64,000 bases of DNA, from contig URNX01000004.1 of the NCBI GenBank assembly GCA_900549415.1, forward strand, positions 45,714 to 109,713, written 5' to 3'. Both the position numbers and the translations under genes were made by a program. Below, one piece after another: positions 17,001 to 25,931 of this stretch. The notes below the pieces were generated by a model that was not told the DNA's origin, made no database searches, and saw only the letters and a program-made list of their open reading frames with translations. Position 1 is the first letter of the stretch. Each line of letters starts with the position of its first letter. Origin of the DNA: an uncultured bacterium. GTDB lineage: Bacteria > Verrucomicrobiota > Lentisphaeria > Victivallales > UBA1829.

Positions 17001-17762
17001 TTACAGCTGATTGCCGTATGCGTCGTGGAGGAAGCCGGGCTTGCTGACACCGTCTTTGATGCGGATTTGCAGCTGAGAGAGCCCTTCCGTGCCGACATGA
17101 CCGTCTGCAAAGCCCAGGTTTGCGCGTGACTGGTGCATCAGCGCCATGCCGTATTCCGGGGAGTTGGGGTTGACGTAATAGAAGTTCTGCCCTTTAGGAA
17201 TGCTTGCCGTTCCAGCGCTGTTGCTGTCGCATATGTAAAAATATTCGCTTGGCTTTTTTACCTTGTTGTTTTGGAAAACCCACAATGCGGAGTCATAAAG
17301 ATAAGGCGCTTTTGTCGTTCCCGCGTATTTTTGTTCATAGGGAGTGCTGAAGGGCAGTTTCACTCCGTAAGTGTTGTAATGGTTCGGGCGTCCGGTCGCG
17401 GCATCAAATGCGGGGCGGATATTGGATGGACAGTAGGTATACGTTTTGGCTTTCCATTGATTCTTCTGCATGTATTCCAGTCCATAAATGGTTTGCGACC
17501 AGGTGATGCTGCCGGTCGGTCCATAGACTGGCCACATATCCTGATTGTCGCCTGCGTACATCTGGAAGTCGAGAAGAACCTGCTTGATGTTGCTTGTGCA
17601 GCTGATGGCGCGTCCCTTTTCGCGGGCCGAATTGAGTGCGGGGAGAAGCATGCCGGCTAGGATGGCGATGATGGCAATTACCACGAGGAGCTCTATAAGG
17701 GTAAATCTCGCGGACTTCCTTTTGGGAAGTGGAACGGGGTGTTTGTCAGAATGAAGGTTCAT
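17001..17762 (-). CDS. Pseudopilin-like protein with H-X9-DG motif
   Basis: 253 residues from ATG 17762 (MNLHSDKHPVPLPKRKSA). After a basic leader comes RFTLIELLVVIAIIAILAGMLLPALNSARE, a pilin helix with Glu+5 but Arg in place of Gly at -1. Cys pairs follow (ISCTSNIKQ, YTYCPSNIRP). Near the end is HQSRANLGFADG, an exact H-X9-DG motif as found in prepilin-type processing-associated proteins. It is membrane-anchored and probably part of a pseudopilus or cell-surface assembly. The upstream gene (17828-18511) encodes a secreted protein and the two share a promoter. The Shine-Dalgarno is weak (AAAGGC, 12 bases away). A GC-rich hairpin lies in the gap before it. Confidence 0.85.
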   Translation of the reverse strand: MNLHSDKHPVPLPKRKSARFTLIELLVVIAIIAILAGMLLPALNSAREKGRAISCTSNIKQVLLDFQMYAGDNQDMWPVYGPTGSITWSQTIYGLEYMQKNQWKAKTYTYCPSNIRPAFDAATGRPNHYNTYGVKLPFSTPYEQKYAGTTKAPYLYDSALWVFQNNKVKKPSEYFYICDSNSAGTASIPKGQNFYYVNPNSPEYGMALMHQSRANLGFADGHVGTEGLSQLQIRIKDGVSKPGFLHDAYGNQL

Positions 17763-17794
17763 AGCGTTGTCTGCCTTTTTTTGTTTGAACACAG

Positions 17795-17820
17795 CGGGGG
17801 AACGTTTCCGCATTCCCCCG
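17795..17820 (-). other. GC-rich hairpin between secreted-protein gene and pseudopilin gene
   Basis: CGGGGGAA (17795-17802) pairs with 17813-17820 around a 10-base loop. No T tract follows on the coding strand, so it is more likely an mRNA processing or stability element, or a partial attenuator, than a terminator. Confidence 0.5.
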
Positions 17821-17827
17821 GGTCGTT

Positions 17828-18511
17828 TCACTGTTTTGGATTCAGAACGAGGCTGAATTCGAGTGAGGATTCCGTAATCATGCCGGAATACGGGGTGAAC
17901 ATCAGACGCAGCTGGAGAACATCGGCTTTCCATTTGCGCAGATCCTGAAGAATGACGGCGAAGTTTCCGGTGATGATCCACGAGGCGTTCGGGGCGTCGA
18001 CGACAACTGTTGCTGTTCCGTCGGCCGGAGCGGGAATCACTTTCTGGTACGGTTTCTTCGGGTCGAACGGTTTGCTGTAATTGAACGTTTCGCCGTTGAC
18101 CGTGACCTTGATTCCGACACCGGGTTCATAGCGGATGCTCTGTTCGTACATCAGTCTTCCGCAGGAGAACGGCTGAGCGGATTCCACGGAGAGTTTCGCC
18201 TGAAGTTCGGTCGGGGATTTTTTCGTGCACAGGATTTTCACTGGAATGCGTTCGCCGTCCGCCGTGGTGAGGCGTCCCTCCTGTTCGCTTCCGTCGAAGA
18301 CGAAATCCTTCATGGGCTTGTATTTGCCGTTGTACTGCTGGAGTTTGAAACCTGCGCCCCATGCCGGATTCGGGAATGCGTTGTGGACGACAACGGATCC
18401 GCGGTCCTTGTAGTAGTCGAGCTGCGGTTGCCGTTCAGCGGCTCCAGCGGAGCAGAGGGCGAGCAGCCCGGCTCCGATTAACAGTTTGCGTGTCAGTGAA
18501 ACGAAGTTCAT
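17828..18511 (-). CDS. Secreted protein of unknown function
   Basis: 227 residues from ATG 18511 with an excellent AAGGAGG 7 bases upstream. The signal peptide is clear (MNFVSLTRKLLIGAGLLALCSAGAAE). The mature part is beta-rich with no catalytic motif I recognise (VVVHNAFPNPAWGAGFKLQQY, IPVKILCTKKSPTELQAKLSVES, ASWIITGNFAVILQDL), as expected for a carbohydrate- or envelope-binding sandwich domain. It is the first gene of a two-gene unit with a pseudopilin-like partner and stands next to a GH36 gene. The function is not known; surface sugar binding is a guess from context. Confidence 0.75.
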   Translation of the reverse strand: MNFVSLTRKLLIGAGLLALCSAGAAERQPQLDYYKDRGSVVVHNAFPNPAWGAGFKLQQYNGKYKPMKDFVFDGSEQEGRLTTADGERIPVKILCTKKSPTELQAKLSVESAQPFSCGRLMYEQSIRYEPGVGIKVTVNGETFNYSKPFDPKKPYQKVIPAPADGTATVVVDAPNASWIITGNFAVILQDLRKWKADVLQLRLMFTPYSGMITESSLEFSLVLNPKQ

Positions 18512-18533
18512 GGTAAAACCTCCTTTTGCGGTT

Positions 18534-18565
18534 AATATATTCTTCACGCCATTGAATGTCAATGG
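18534..18565 (-). promoter_or_regulatory. Promoter with palindrome over the -35 box
   Basis: Minus strand TTGACA (18562-18557), 17 bases, TATATT (18539-18534). A 17-base perfect inverted repeat, CCATTGA-CAT-TCAATGG on the coding strand (18549-18565), overlaps the -35, so a repressor may bind there. Confidence 0.7.
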
Positions 18566-18583
18566 TAATTTTCTCTTTTTGAT

Positions 18584-18605
18584 GGGAGAATCGTAACATT
18601 CTCCC
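18584..18605. other. Hairpin between the GH36 gene and the next gene
   Basis: Perfect 8-bp stem GGGAGAAT (18584-18591) with 18598-18605 and a 6-base loop, 9 bases past the GH36 stop. It has no good T tract and may be a weak terminator. Confidence 0.45.
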
Positions 18606-18613
18606 GTGTTTGT

Positions 18614-20740
18614 TCAAACTTTTGCTGAGTCTGCCTTCAGATGATAAATCCGGCTGTCGAAATCTCCTTCGAGCGGGACGTGGATTCCGATTTCGGCGAG
18701 TCCGCGTCCGGTCATGCGTTCCGGGGCTTCGAGGGTGGTGTTCTGATGATAGAAATCCCTTACTGCCTTTTTGCCGTGGCATTCAATCGTGTAGGAGGTC
18801 TGCGGATCAAGTCCCTGAAGACGAATGTTCGGCAGTTGCTGCCCGTATTGCAGCGCGTGCGAGAAGACGAAGAGGAGAGCTTCGGAGCGATCCGGAAGAA
18901 CGAATTCGAATGCTGCATGGCGGTCGTGATGCCAGGAGGCGATGCGGTAGAGTTCGCCGCCTGCGATGATGTGACGGATTTCACGGTTCAGCGCGAGGTA
19001 GGCTTTGCACTCTTCGATCTCCTCCGGCGTGCTCTTGTTGAGGTCGATTCCGAGCGATGGCCAGCCCATGAGCGCGGCGTGTGCCATGAAGGAGAGCGGA
19101 ATGACGCGGTGGTTGATGACGTAGGTGTAGTTCCTGCTGATCTGGCAGCCGCCGCCCGCCATGCGCGGATGATGAAGGTAGGAATAGCCCTCCTCGATGT
19201 CGAGAACATCGAGCGTGTCCTGGTTGTCGCTGCGGTTGGTGCGGCAGAAATAGCGGTCCATTTCGAGATCGCAGCGTCCGCTTCCGCTTGCGCAGTTTTC
19301 GAAAATGACCTGCGGGAACTCCTCGTTGAGACGGCGCATCAGGCGGTAGAAGTTGAGCATGTACTTTGTTTTGATTTCGCGCCGGTGTTCATGGAACGCG
19401 GGGACGAAAAGGTAATGGTTCATATCCATTTTGAAGTATGCGATGTCGTTTTCGCGGATGAGCGTGCGGATGGTGTCGCAGATGTATTCGAACGCGTCTT
19501 CCCGGGCGAGATTGAGCTGCGCCGCGCCGTCGCCGAGAACCCATTCCGGACGTTCGGTCCAGAGACGGCTCTGCGGAACGACGACTTCGAATTCCATCCA
19601 GAGACCGAACTTCATGCCGTGGGCTTTGACGCTTTCGGCGATCTTCTTGAGTCCGTTGGGAAAGTTTTTCGGATGAACCGTCCAGTTCCCGACATCGGTC
19701 TGCCAGCCGTCGTCGATGATGAAGAGTTCGCATCCGACTTCGGCGGCTTTGGGGATGAGGTCGAGAACTCCCTGTTCGGTGAGTTCTGTGCGGCGGATGC
19801 AGGAGAATGTGTTGAAGACGACGGGGCGGGGACGCTGCGTCCAGTATTTTGAGCTGAGGTGCTTTGCGCTGAAACGGTGAACGGTGCGGGTCATCTCACC
19901 GAATCCGCCGCGGGTGAATCCGGCGAGGAAACGGGGCGTTTCGAAATGTTCGCCGGGTTGGAGCGTGAGCTCGAAGTCATAGTTGTTCAGTCCGCCGGAA
20001 ACACGAGTTTCTCCGTAGACGTCGCGCTCGACGATGAACTTCCAGTCGCCGCTCCAGAGGAGTGTGCCGAAGTGGACGTCGCCGGAATTTTCATCCGCGT
20101 TGCCCGGATCGAACGCGAAGAAGGGGACCGTTGCATGACTGCTGATTCCGATGCGGCTTTCGAGCACGCGCTGTCCGGGCGCGACTTCGGCGCGGCGGAC
20201 GCGGTACTCCTGTCCCCATTCGCCCTGAAGGGTTGTGAGGCGCGGCGCGTTTCCGCGCGGGAGGCTCCATGCGGCGGAGAAGAGCGTTTCAAAACGGAGA
20301 GGCGCGGAGCCTTCGTTGACGACTTCGGAGTGGCGTTGGATGAGGTCGAGTTCGGGGAACAGTTCGTAGTGCAGGAGAACCGCGAGCGAGGAGGCTTCGT
20401 CGAAAAGAGAGACGATGAGATGATTTTCGTTTTCGAGCGTGTGACCGCGGTACTTCAGATTCAGCGTCTGATCCGGTTCGAGAAGTTTGAGGTGGGGTTC
20501 GTAGCAGTAGAGACGGTTTGCTGCGGAATACTCGTATCTTCCGAGTTTTGCGCGGAGGTTGTAGACCTTGATGCGGAACCAGGCGACGGTGTCGGTTGAG
20601 GGAAGATCGCTGATTTCTTCAATCTTTCCGCCCCAGTGCAGATTGACGGGGATTCCGTCTTCCGTGAGGCCGAACGCATAGGACATTTTATCTGTGCTGC
20701 ACAGGAAAATTTTCTTTTCCCGATCGAACTGAACAGGCAT
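18614..20740 (-). CDS. GH36 alpha-galactosidase
   Basis: 708 residues from ATG 20740 (MPVQFDREKK) with AAAGGAG 8 bases upstream. The N-terminal about 290 residues are the GH36 beta-supersandwich. The TIM barrel begins at about 310 (VVFNTFSCIRR, then FIIDDGWQTDVGNWTV). The nucleophile is D439 in YFKMDMNH. The acid/base is D505 in SDNQD. The substrate loop ENCASGSGRCDLEMD at 481-495 matches the Cys/Gly-rich motif of the family. There is no signal peptide, so it acts on imported alpha-galactosides in the cytoplasm. Its promoter carries an AraC-type element identical in position to that of the enzyme gene at 21919, with the AraC gene between them. Confidence 0.92.
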   Translation of the reverse strand: MPVQFDREKKIFLCSTDKMSYAFGLTEDGIPVNLHWGGKIEEISDLPSTDTVAWFRIKVYNLRAKLGRYEYSAANRLYCYEPHLKLLEPDQTLNLKYRGHTLENENHLIVSLFDEASSLAVLLHYELFPELDLIQRHSEVVNEGSAPLRFETLFSAAWSLPRGNAPRLTTLQGEWGQEYRVRRAEVAPGQRVLESRIGISSHATVPFFAFDPGNADENSGDVHFGTLLWSGDWKFIVERDVYGETRVSGGLNNYDFELTLQPGEHFETPRFLAGFTRGGFGEMTRTVHRFSAKHLSSKYWTQRPRPVVFNTFSCIRRTELTEQGVLDLIPKAAEVGCELFIIDDGWQTDVGNWTVHPKNFPNGLKKIAESVKAHGMKFGLWMEFEVVVPQSRLWTERPEWVLGDGAAQLNLAREDAFEYICDTIRTLIRENDIAYFKMDMNHYLFVPAFHEHRREIKTKYMLNFYRLMRRLNEEFPQVIFENCASGSGRCDLEMDRYFCRTNRSDNQDTLDVLDIEEGYSYLHHPRMAGGGCQISRNYTYVINHRVIPLSFMAHAALMGWPSLGIDLNKSTPEEIEECKAYLALNREIRHIIAGGELYRIASWHHDRHAAFEFVLPDRSEALLFVFSHALQYGQQLPNIRLQGLDPQTSYTIECHGKKAVRDFYHQNTTLEAPERMTGRGLAEIGIHVPLEGDFDSRIYHLKADSAKV

Positions 20741-20779
20741 GAGTTTGCTCCTTTTTTGTGATTTTCCGTTTGCGTGAAT

Positions 20780-20842
20780 AATATATCCCGGTGTTTTCCG
20801 CGCCGCAATAATAAGAAAGTACGATACATGGGAAAATAGTAT
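20780..20842 (-). promoter_or_regulatory. GH36 promoter with AraC-type direct-repeat element (site A)
   Basis: Minus strand TTGCGG (20808-20803), 17 bases, TATATT (20785-20780). Immediately upstream lies the element 20842-20814: it starts ATACTATTTTCCCATG and repeats the TACT core 20 bases later. The same element stands at the same distance from the -35 of the gene at 21919 (site B). Confidence 0.75.
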
Positions 20843-20899
20843 TTCCTCCACTTTTTTTTCTTTTCCGTGGTGCTATAGTACGGTAAACAGGGAGGTCTC

Positions 20900-21835
20900 A
20901 TGCAGCAAATCTATTTTGACGACTGTGACGGACAGAATATCTGGATTGATTTCCGGCGGGAAAACAAATGCGGCGATGTGAATCCTGCGACGATATCGAC
21001 TGCGGGCGACCGGCGGATTCAGGCGGGAGAGCGGTACTACAAGACACCGGATCTGCTTCTGCGGATCATCGGCGGGGGGCCGTTCCATATTCTCCAGTAC
21101 ACCCAGCGCGGAAAGGTCCGCTTCATCAACAAACAGCCAGACGGGAGAAAACAGGAATATGAGGTGGGACCGGAACAGTGTTTTTTCATTACGCCGGATG
21201 AGAAGTATGAATTCTACAATCCGGACCAGTGCTTTTACAGCTTCATCTACATCGGTTTCCGCGGACCGCTTGCGGAGCATGTGTTCAAGCGGATTCTGGA
21301 GATCGGGCCTGTGCATCAGCTTTCGCGGAATTCGGAAATTGTGGAGGAATTTCATACGCTTTTCCGCCGCGCTCTGCACAACGAACTGAATTTCTGCGAA
21401 CTCCGCAAAATCGCAACCGTGATGCTGCTGGATCTGGAACGCGACATTTGCGACAAGGCGTTGGCAGGTTCGGACGAGTTTTTGCGCGAACTCTCCAACT
21501 GGGCAAGCGAAAACATTGCGGAAATGAGCGTGGAAAAACTTGCGGAGCATTGCCGGATGAGCACAAAATATTTTCAGGCGTACTTCCGGAAACGCTGCGG
21601 CATCACTCCGGGAAAATTCCTCAATGACCTGCGTATGAATTACGTGGTCCGCCTTTTGGAATGCACGGGAATGAAACTCAGCTCGATCGCGGATGCGGCG
21701 GGATTTTACGACGCCAGCTATCTGTGCCGCGTCTTCCGTCAGCAGACCGGCATCACGCCTGAAGCGTTCCGGAGCGGAGAGCCCGTCAGGAAGGGCGATT
21801 TTGTTTTTCAGGGGAAAAATACTATTCTCCCATAG
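20900..21835 (+). CDS. AraC-family transcriptional regulator of the flanking enzymes
   Basis: 311 residues, GGGAGG 7 bases before the ATG. The N-terminal sensor is beta-rich and cupin-like (LLLRIIGGGPFHILQYTQRGK, CFFITPDEKYEFYN). The C-terminal double helix-turn-helix runs from about residue 200: MSVEKLAEHCRMSTKYFQAYF and LSSIADAAGFYDASYLCRVF, ending in GITPEAF. It lies divergent to GH36 and directly upstream of the secreted enzyme at 21919. Both of those promoters bear the same two-half-site element flush with the -35, the position expected for activation by an AraC protein. Its own promoter probably has a TATAGT near 20874-20879 but no clear -35. Confidence 0.9.
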   Translation: MQQIYFDDCDGQNIWIDFRRENKCGDVNPATISTAGDRRIQAGERYYKTPDLLLRIIGGGPFHILQYTQRGKVRFINKQPDGRKQEYEVGPEQCFFITPDEKYEFYNPDQCFYSFIYIGFRGPLAEHVFKRILEIGPVHQLSRNSEIVEEFHTLFRRALHNELNFCELRKIATVMLLDLERDICDKALAGSDEFLRELSNWASENIAEMSVEKLAEHCRMSTKYFQAYFRKRCGITPGKFLNDLRMNYVVRLLECTGMKLSSIADAAGFYDASYLCRVFRQQTGITPEAFRSGEPVRKGDFVFQGKNTILP

Positions 21836-21881
21836 TTCATACTATTCTGTTATTGTGCGGAGAAAACGGAAGTGTTATATT
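21819..21881 (+). promoter_or_regulatory. Promoter of the secreted GH-A enzyme with AraC-type element (site B)
   Basis: Element 21819-21849 holds the direct repeat ATACTATTCT at 21819-21828 and 21839-21848 (20-base period). It is followed by TTGTGC (21853-21858), 17 bases, TATATT (21876-21881). Half-sites and spacing to the -35 agree with site A. The element overlaps the end of the AraC coding region. Confidence 0.75.
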
Positions 21882-21918
21882 AAAACCCGGGTTCCACAAT
21901 AACAAAAAAGGAAAAATC

Positions 21919-24900
21919 ATGAAAAAAATTGCACTGATGGCGCTGATGTTTGTTTCAGCGTGTCTCGCCGGAGCCGGGGAGCTCCGGAATCTGCTTGCGA
22001 ATCCGGATTTTTCATCCGGAATGGCGCACTGGGAAGTGGAGGGGAAAATCGGAACGGTCACTCCGAAGAACGGCGGCGTCGAACTGAATGTGCAGAAGAG
22101 CCGCAATTCCGGTCTGCTGAAACTCCAGCAGGCTCTGCGGAATCTGAAAGTCGGTGAAACGTACCGTCTTTACTTCACGGTCAACTGCGAAAAGCCGCAG
22201 ACCCGTCCGGTTGTGATCTCCTACCGGATGCGCAGAAAACCGAAAAACCTCGGTTTCATCAAATGGGTTCCGCTGCGTCAGGGGGAACAGAAACTTTTCG
22301 TTGAAATCGTTCCCGGGCTGGAGAGCGACAATCCGGAAGATCCGCCTGTGCTCTCGTTCTACATCGGTGAGCTGGACGGCAAGGTCACGCTCTCCGAAAT
22401 GGTGCTGTTCAATCTGAACGACATCAAGCCGGTTCAGCCTCCGTTTTCGGAAAAGTGGACGCTGTTCGGGCTTGTCGATCCCGCGGTCAAGGCGTTTGAC
22501 GCAATTCCCGCCGAACTGCCCGGAATCAAGGAGAAAACGGTGAAGCCTGTTGCGGTGAACGCGCCCTCCTCACTCAAGGAGAGCAAAATCAATCTCCGTC
22601 TGGAAGCCGGAGCCACGCGCAAGCGTCACTCGGATCCCGCGATGCTCTACAACGAGTTTGAATCTCCCGTCGATGCACAGATTCCCGTCGGATTCGGGGC
22701 GGACTGGTATATGGAGATCCACCTCAACGGCAAACTGGTTTATTCGACGATGGCGGAAGGCAATCAGAAGTCTCCTGTTTCCGCATCCAATCATCTCGTC
22801 TTCCTTCCGGTGAAGAAGGGGAAGAACCTGCTGGCGGTCAAGGTCCTTGCCGGTTCCGAAGGCTGGAAACTCTTCTGGGGTCCGGTCCAGCCGCCTCCGG
22901 CTCCGCAGCGTTTTACGGCAAAAGAGGGATATTATCCGATCGATACCGCAAAGCTCGCGGTGAAGAAGGGAAGCGCGCTCGACCTTTCCTCCATCATTGA
23001 TGCTCCCGCAGGCAAATACGGACGCGCCGTTCTGACTCCGGAGGGGCATATTGCCTTCGAGAAGAATTCTGCGCCGCAGCGTTTCTTCGGATTCTCCAGC
23101 GATGTGGATGAGAAAGTCTGGAAGACTTCAAGCGACCGCGATTTCCCGTTCCTCGCCGCCGAGTACGCCCGCGCCGTCCGCGCGCAAGGTTACAATCTGT
23201 TCCGCATGCACGGATTCGACGAGTGGGTCATGACGGATTCCCGCGAGGATCAGAAACCGCTTCCGCGCTATCTGGACCGCTGGGACCGTCTGATTTATGA
23301 GATGAAGCAGCAGGGAATTTATCTTCAGTTCAATATTTTCGCTTTTGCTCTTTACGTCCCCTCGCAGAACCGTTTTCTGACGACGGAAAAGCGGAATGCG
23401 AACAAGATTCTTTTTCTGCTTGGAGAGCCGGAAATCCGCGCCCGCTTCGCGGAAGTCAGCCGGAAGATTCTCAATCATGTGAACCCTTACACCAAGCTCG
23501 CGTGGAAGGACGATCCCGTCTTCATTGCAATGGAATATTACAACGAGCTCGGGCTTGCGGTTGAGCTGACCCGCAAAATGGAGAACGCGTATCCGGCGGA
23601 ATACCGTTTCCTCAAGGAAAAATGGCGCGGCTTCCTCCGGGAAAAATACGCCGCGCTTCCGAAAGAGAAGAATCCGCACTCCGCCGCGACGATGGCGAAT
23701 CCGCGGCTCCCGGTCTTCTGGGACCGCTCGCAGCTGCGCGTGGATTACGATGAATTCTGGTACGAATGCATGAAGGACGCCTACCGTTTCTGCGATCAGG
23801 TCATGAGGGATTGCGGTTACAAGGGCTTGACGCTTCAATGTCCGATGCCCGCGCTCCGTTGTGCGGCTGTGTCGTGGGAGAGCGTGCAGATCGTCGACGG
23901 TCACGGCTACCACTGTCATCCGGACGGCGGGGAACAGCCGGGCGCGAGCGTGAGCCAGGTGAGTTCGATCGCGGAGGCGGCAAACGTCTTCCGCCGTCGT
24001 TTCGGACAGCATATCTACGGGCGTCCGTTCTTCTTCAACGAGCACAACTACTGTTTCCGGAATCCGTTCCAGTATGAAAAACCGGTTGCGCTTGACGCTT
24101 ATGCCGCGCTGAACGACTGGGATTCTCTGGCGATTCATTCAGGCGCCGTTGCGTTGACGAACGATAAGCGCGCAAGTTCGTTCGAGGTCGCGAACAACCC
24201 GGTTCTGCGTGCCGGAGAGTTTCTCTCCTCGCTGTTCTTCCTGCGCCGCGACGTCGCGCCGGCAAAACACAATGTCGCAGTCGCGCTGAGCAAAAACTAC
24301 GTGTTCCGTCCGGGCAACAGCGCGAATGCGCTTGCGCCGACGCAAAGCCGTATCACTCTTCTGACGAAAGCCGCATCGCTCTTCACCGATCTTCCGCGTT
24401 ACGACCGCGTCCCGCAGCCGGGCGGACCGGATATGACGATCGCTCCTGCCGGAAGCGGAGAAATCGTCTGGCACGGCTGGTACGCCGCCGCGAAGGAGAC
24501 CGCCGCGGCCGATTCCTCGCTCGAAGCTCTGGTCAAAACCATGCGTTCGCGCGGAATTCTTCCCAAAGACAACATCACCGATCTTGCGAAGCAGATTTAT
24601 CAGAGCGAAACGGGCGAGATCACCATGTTCGCCAAAGAGAAGAAAATGACAGTCGTCACGCCGAAGAGCGAAGCCGTCGCGCTGACTGCCGGAAAAACGG
24701 AGAAGCTCAATACGATCGACGTCAAAAGAAACAGCGTCAATTCTCTGATCGGCCTGGCGTCCGTCGACGACAAGGCGCTGACGGAATCGGGACGCATGGT
24801 TCTGGTTCTTTCCACGCGAGTGGCGAACACGAATATGCAGCACGACCCGAGCGGAGTTCATCTGCGCGTCATCGGCACGCTCCCGATTCTCTATCAGTGC

Positions 24901-25083
24901 GGCGAGTATGAGATTGAGATCAGACGCGCGGAAAAACTGCGCTGTTATGCGCTGAGCCTGACCGGAGAGCGCAAGGAGGAAATCCCGCTCGTCCGCTCCG
25001 CCGATGGCTGGAAGTTCGCGCTTGACATGGCGAAACTGAAGCACGGTCCGACTCCGTTCTTTGAAGTTGTCGCTGAAAAGTAA
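21919..25083 (+). CDS. Large secreted clan GH-A glycoside hydrolase with N-terminal CBM-like domain
   Basis: 1054 residues. The signal peptide is MKKIALMALMFVSACLAGAG. Residues about 22-170 form a CBM4/9-like jelly roll (NLLANPDFSSGMAHWEVEG). A second beta domain at about 180-330 (WYMEIHLNGKLVYSTMAEGN) resembles the sugar-binding domain of GH2 enzymes. The TIM barrel follows from about 390: RFFGFSSDV, LFRMHGFD, the acid/base pair N542-E543 in EYYNELGL and the likely nucleophile E708 in FFFNEHN. The C-terminal about 150 residues are a beta domain. The order suggests a GH5/GH42/GH2-like enzyme of clan GH-A, retaining. The exact family and substrate are not clear, but co-control with GH36 points to a galactose-containing glycan. 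Confidence 0.82.
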   Translation: MKKIALMALMFVSACLAGAGELRNLLANPDFSSGMAHWEVEGKIGTVTPKNGGVELNVQKSRNSGLLKLQQALRNLKVGETYRLYFTVNCEKPQTRPVVISYRMRRKPKNLGFIKWVPLRQGEQKLFVEIVPGLESDNPEDPPVLSFYIGELDGKVTLSEMVLFNLNDIKPVQPPFSEKWTLFGLVDPAVKAFDAIPAELPGIKEKTVKPVAVNAPSSLKESKINLRLEAGATRKRHSDPAMLYNEFESPVDAQIPVGFGADWYMEIHLNGKLVYSTMAEGNQKSPVSASNHLVFLPVKKGKNLLAVKVLAGSEGWKLFWGPVQPPPAPQRFTAKEGYYPIDTAKLAVKKGSALDLSSIIDAPAGKYGRAVLTPEGHIAFEKNSAPQRFFGFSSDVDEKVWKTSSDRDFPFLAAEYARAVRAQGYNLFRMHGFDEWVMTDSREDQKPLPRYLDRWDRLIYEMKQQGIYLQFNIFAFALYVPSQNRFLTTEKRNANKILFLLGEPEIRARFAEVSRKILNHVNPYTKLAWKDDPVFIAMEYYNELGLAVELTRKMENAYPAEYRFLKEKWRGFLREKYAALPKEKNPHSAATMANPRLPVFWDRSQLRVDYDEFWYECMKDAYRFCDQVMRDCGYKGLTLQCPMPALRCAAVSWESVQIVDGHGYHCHPDGGEQPGASVSQVSSIAEAANVFRRRFGQHIYGRPFFFNEHNYCFRNPFQYEKPVALDAYAALNDWDSLAIHSGAVALTNDKRASSFEVANNPVLRAGEFLSSLFFLRRDVAPAKHNVAVALSKNYVFRPGNSANALAPTQSRITLLTKAASLFTDLPRYDRVPQPGGPDMTIAPAGSGEIVWHGWYAAAKETAAADSSLEALVKTMRSRGILPKDNITDLAKQIYQSETGEITMFAKEKKMTVVTPKSEAVALTAGKTEKLNTIDVKRNSVNSLIGLASVDDKALTESGRMVLVLSTRVANTNMQHDPSGVHLRVIGTLPILYQCGEYEIEIRRAEKLRCYALSLTGERKEEIPLVRSADGWKFALDMAKLKHGPTPFFEVVAEK

Positions 25084-25091
25084 AGCGTGTT

Positions 25092-25883
25092 TTATTTCCC
25101 CCGCAGTTTCGCGGGGGAGCTTCCGGTGATGCGGCGGATGGTGCGGGCGAAATATTCCGGCGAGGAAAAGCCGCTCGCCCGTGCGGTCTCTTCGATGCTC
25201 CTGCGCGGATCTTTGAGCAGATGCAGCGCATGATTCACCCGGCAGGCGATGAGATGTTCAATGACCGAATGCCCGTAACACGCGGAAAACGCGCGTGAAA
25301 GGGTGACGCGGTGGAGACCGAGAAGCTCCGCGATGCGGTCAACGTTGAGTTCCGGATTTGTGAAGTTCCGCTCAATCACCGCTTTGACCCGCTCCGCCGT
25401 CGAACCTTCCGGTTTGGGGGCGGGGGAGGCGATGCGCGTCAGGATTTCAAACGCCGCCGCAAGGACTCGCATCCGCGCGGCGTTGTCGGCGGATTCGATT
25501 TCCAGTTCGATCCGTGCGAAAAGCTCCTCGGGGCATACCCCCGCCGCATTGAGACCGGGGAGAATGTGGAGCCCGTCGAAAAGTGTCTTTGTTCCCGGTC
25601 CTTCCAGCGAGAGCCAGCGGTAATGGAAGAGGGGATCGCCGGGGATGTAATCGTGCCGTGCGCCGGGCGGATAGTACCAGACCTGCCCCGGAAGAAGCGA
25701 GTGGCGTCTGCCGTTCAGCGAGAAGAGCCCCTTGCCCTCCAGACACCAGAAGATTTCTCCGAAATCCGCAGTTTTTATTCCCTCGCGGTTGCCCGGAAGA
25801 ACGCGGAAGTGCCCGACCGAGCGGACGAAAAACGCGGTCTTTCCGCGAATGACCGCGAATTTGTAATCCTTGAATTCCCGCAT
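25092..25883 (-). CDS. AraC-family transcriptional regulator
   Basis: 263 residues from ATG 25883 (MREFKDYKFAVIRG). An in-frame ATG at 25943 would give 20 more residues, but it lies upstream of the start point predicted from the promoter at 25946-25974, so the shorter form is preferred; its Shine-Dalgarno (AAAGG) is 12 bases away. The N-terminus is a cupin sensor (GEIFWCLEGKGLFSLNGRRHSLLPGQVWYYPPGARHDY). The C-terminus is a double helix-turn-helix: LNVDRIAELLGLHRVTLSRAF and IEETARASGFSSPEYFARTI. It is divergent from the GH2 gene with overlapping promoters, so it probably controls that gene and itself. Its last codons form a GC hairpin shared with the convergent GH-A gene. Confidence 0.85.
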   Translation of the reverse strand: MREFKDYKFAVIRGKTAFFVRSVGHFRVLPGNREGIKTADFGEIFWCLEGKGLFSLNGRRHSLLPGQVWYYPPGARHDYIPGDPLFHYRWLSLEGPGTKTLFDGLHILPGLNAAGVCPEELFARIELEIESADNAARMRVLAAAFEILTRIASPAPKPEGSTAERVKAVIERNFTNPELNVDRIAELLGLHRVTLSRAFSACYGHSVIEHLIACRVNHALHLLKDPRRSIEETARASGFSSPEYFARTIRRITGSSPAKLRGK

Positions 25884-25931
25884 AGTTTCAAAAACGCCTT
25901 TCCGATGTTGCAAAAGTGCAGATTCTTTCTG

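Noticed and set aside
25098..25120. GC hairpin at the end of the AraC gene as a terminator for the GH-A gene
   Set aside because: CCCCCGC/GCGGGGG is inside the AraC coding end and lacks a T tract on either strand.
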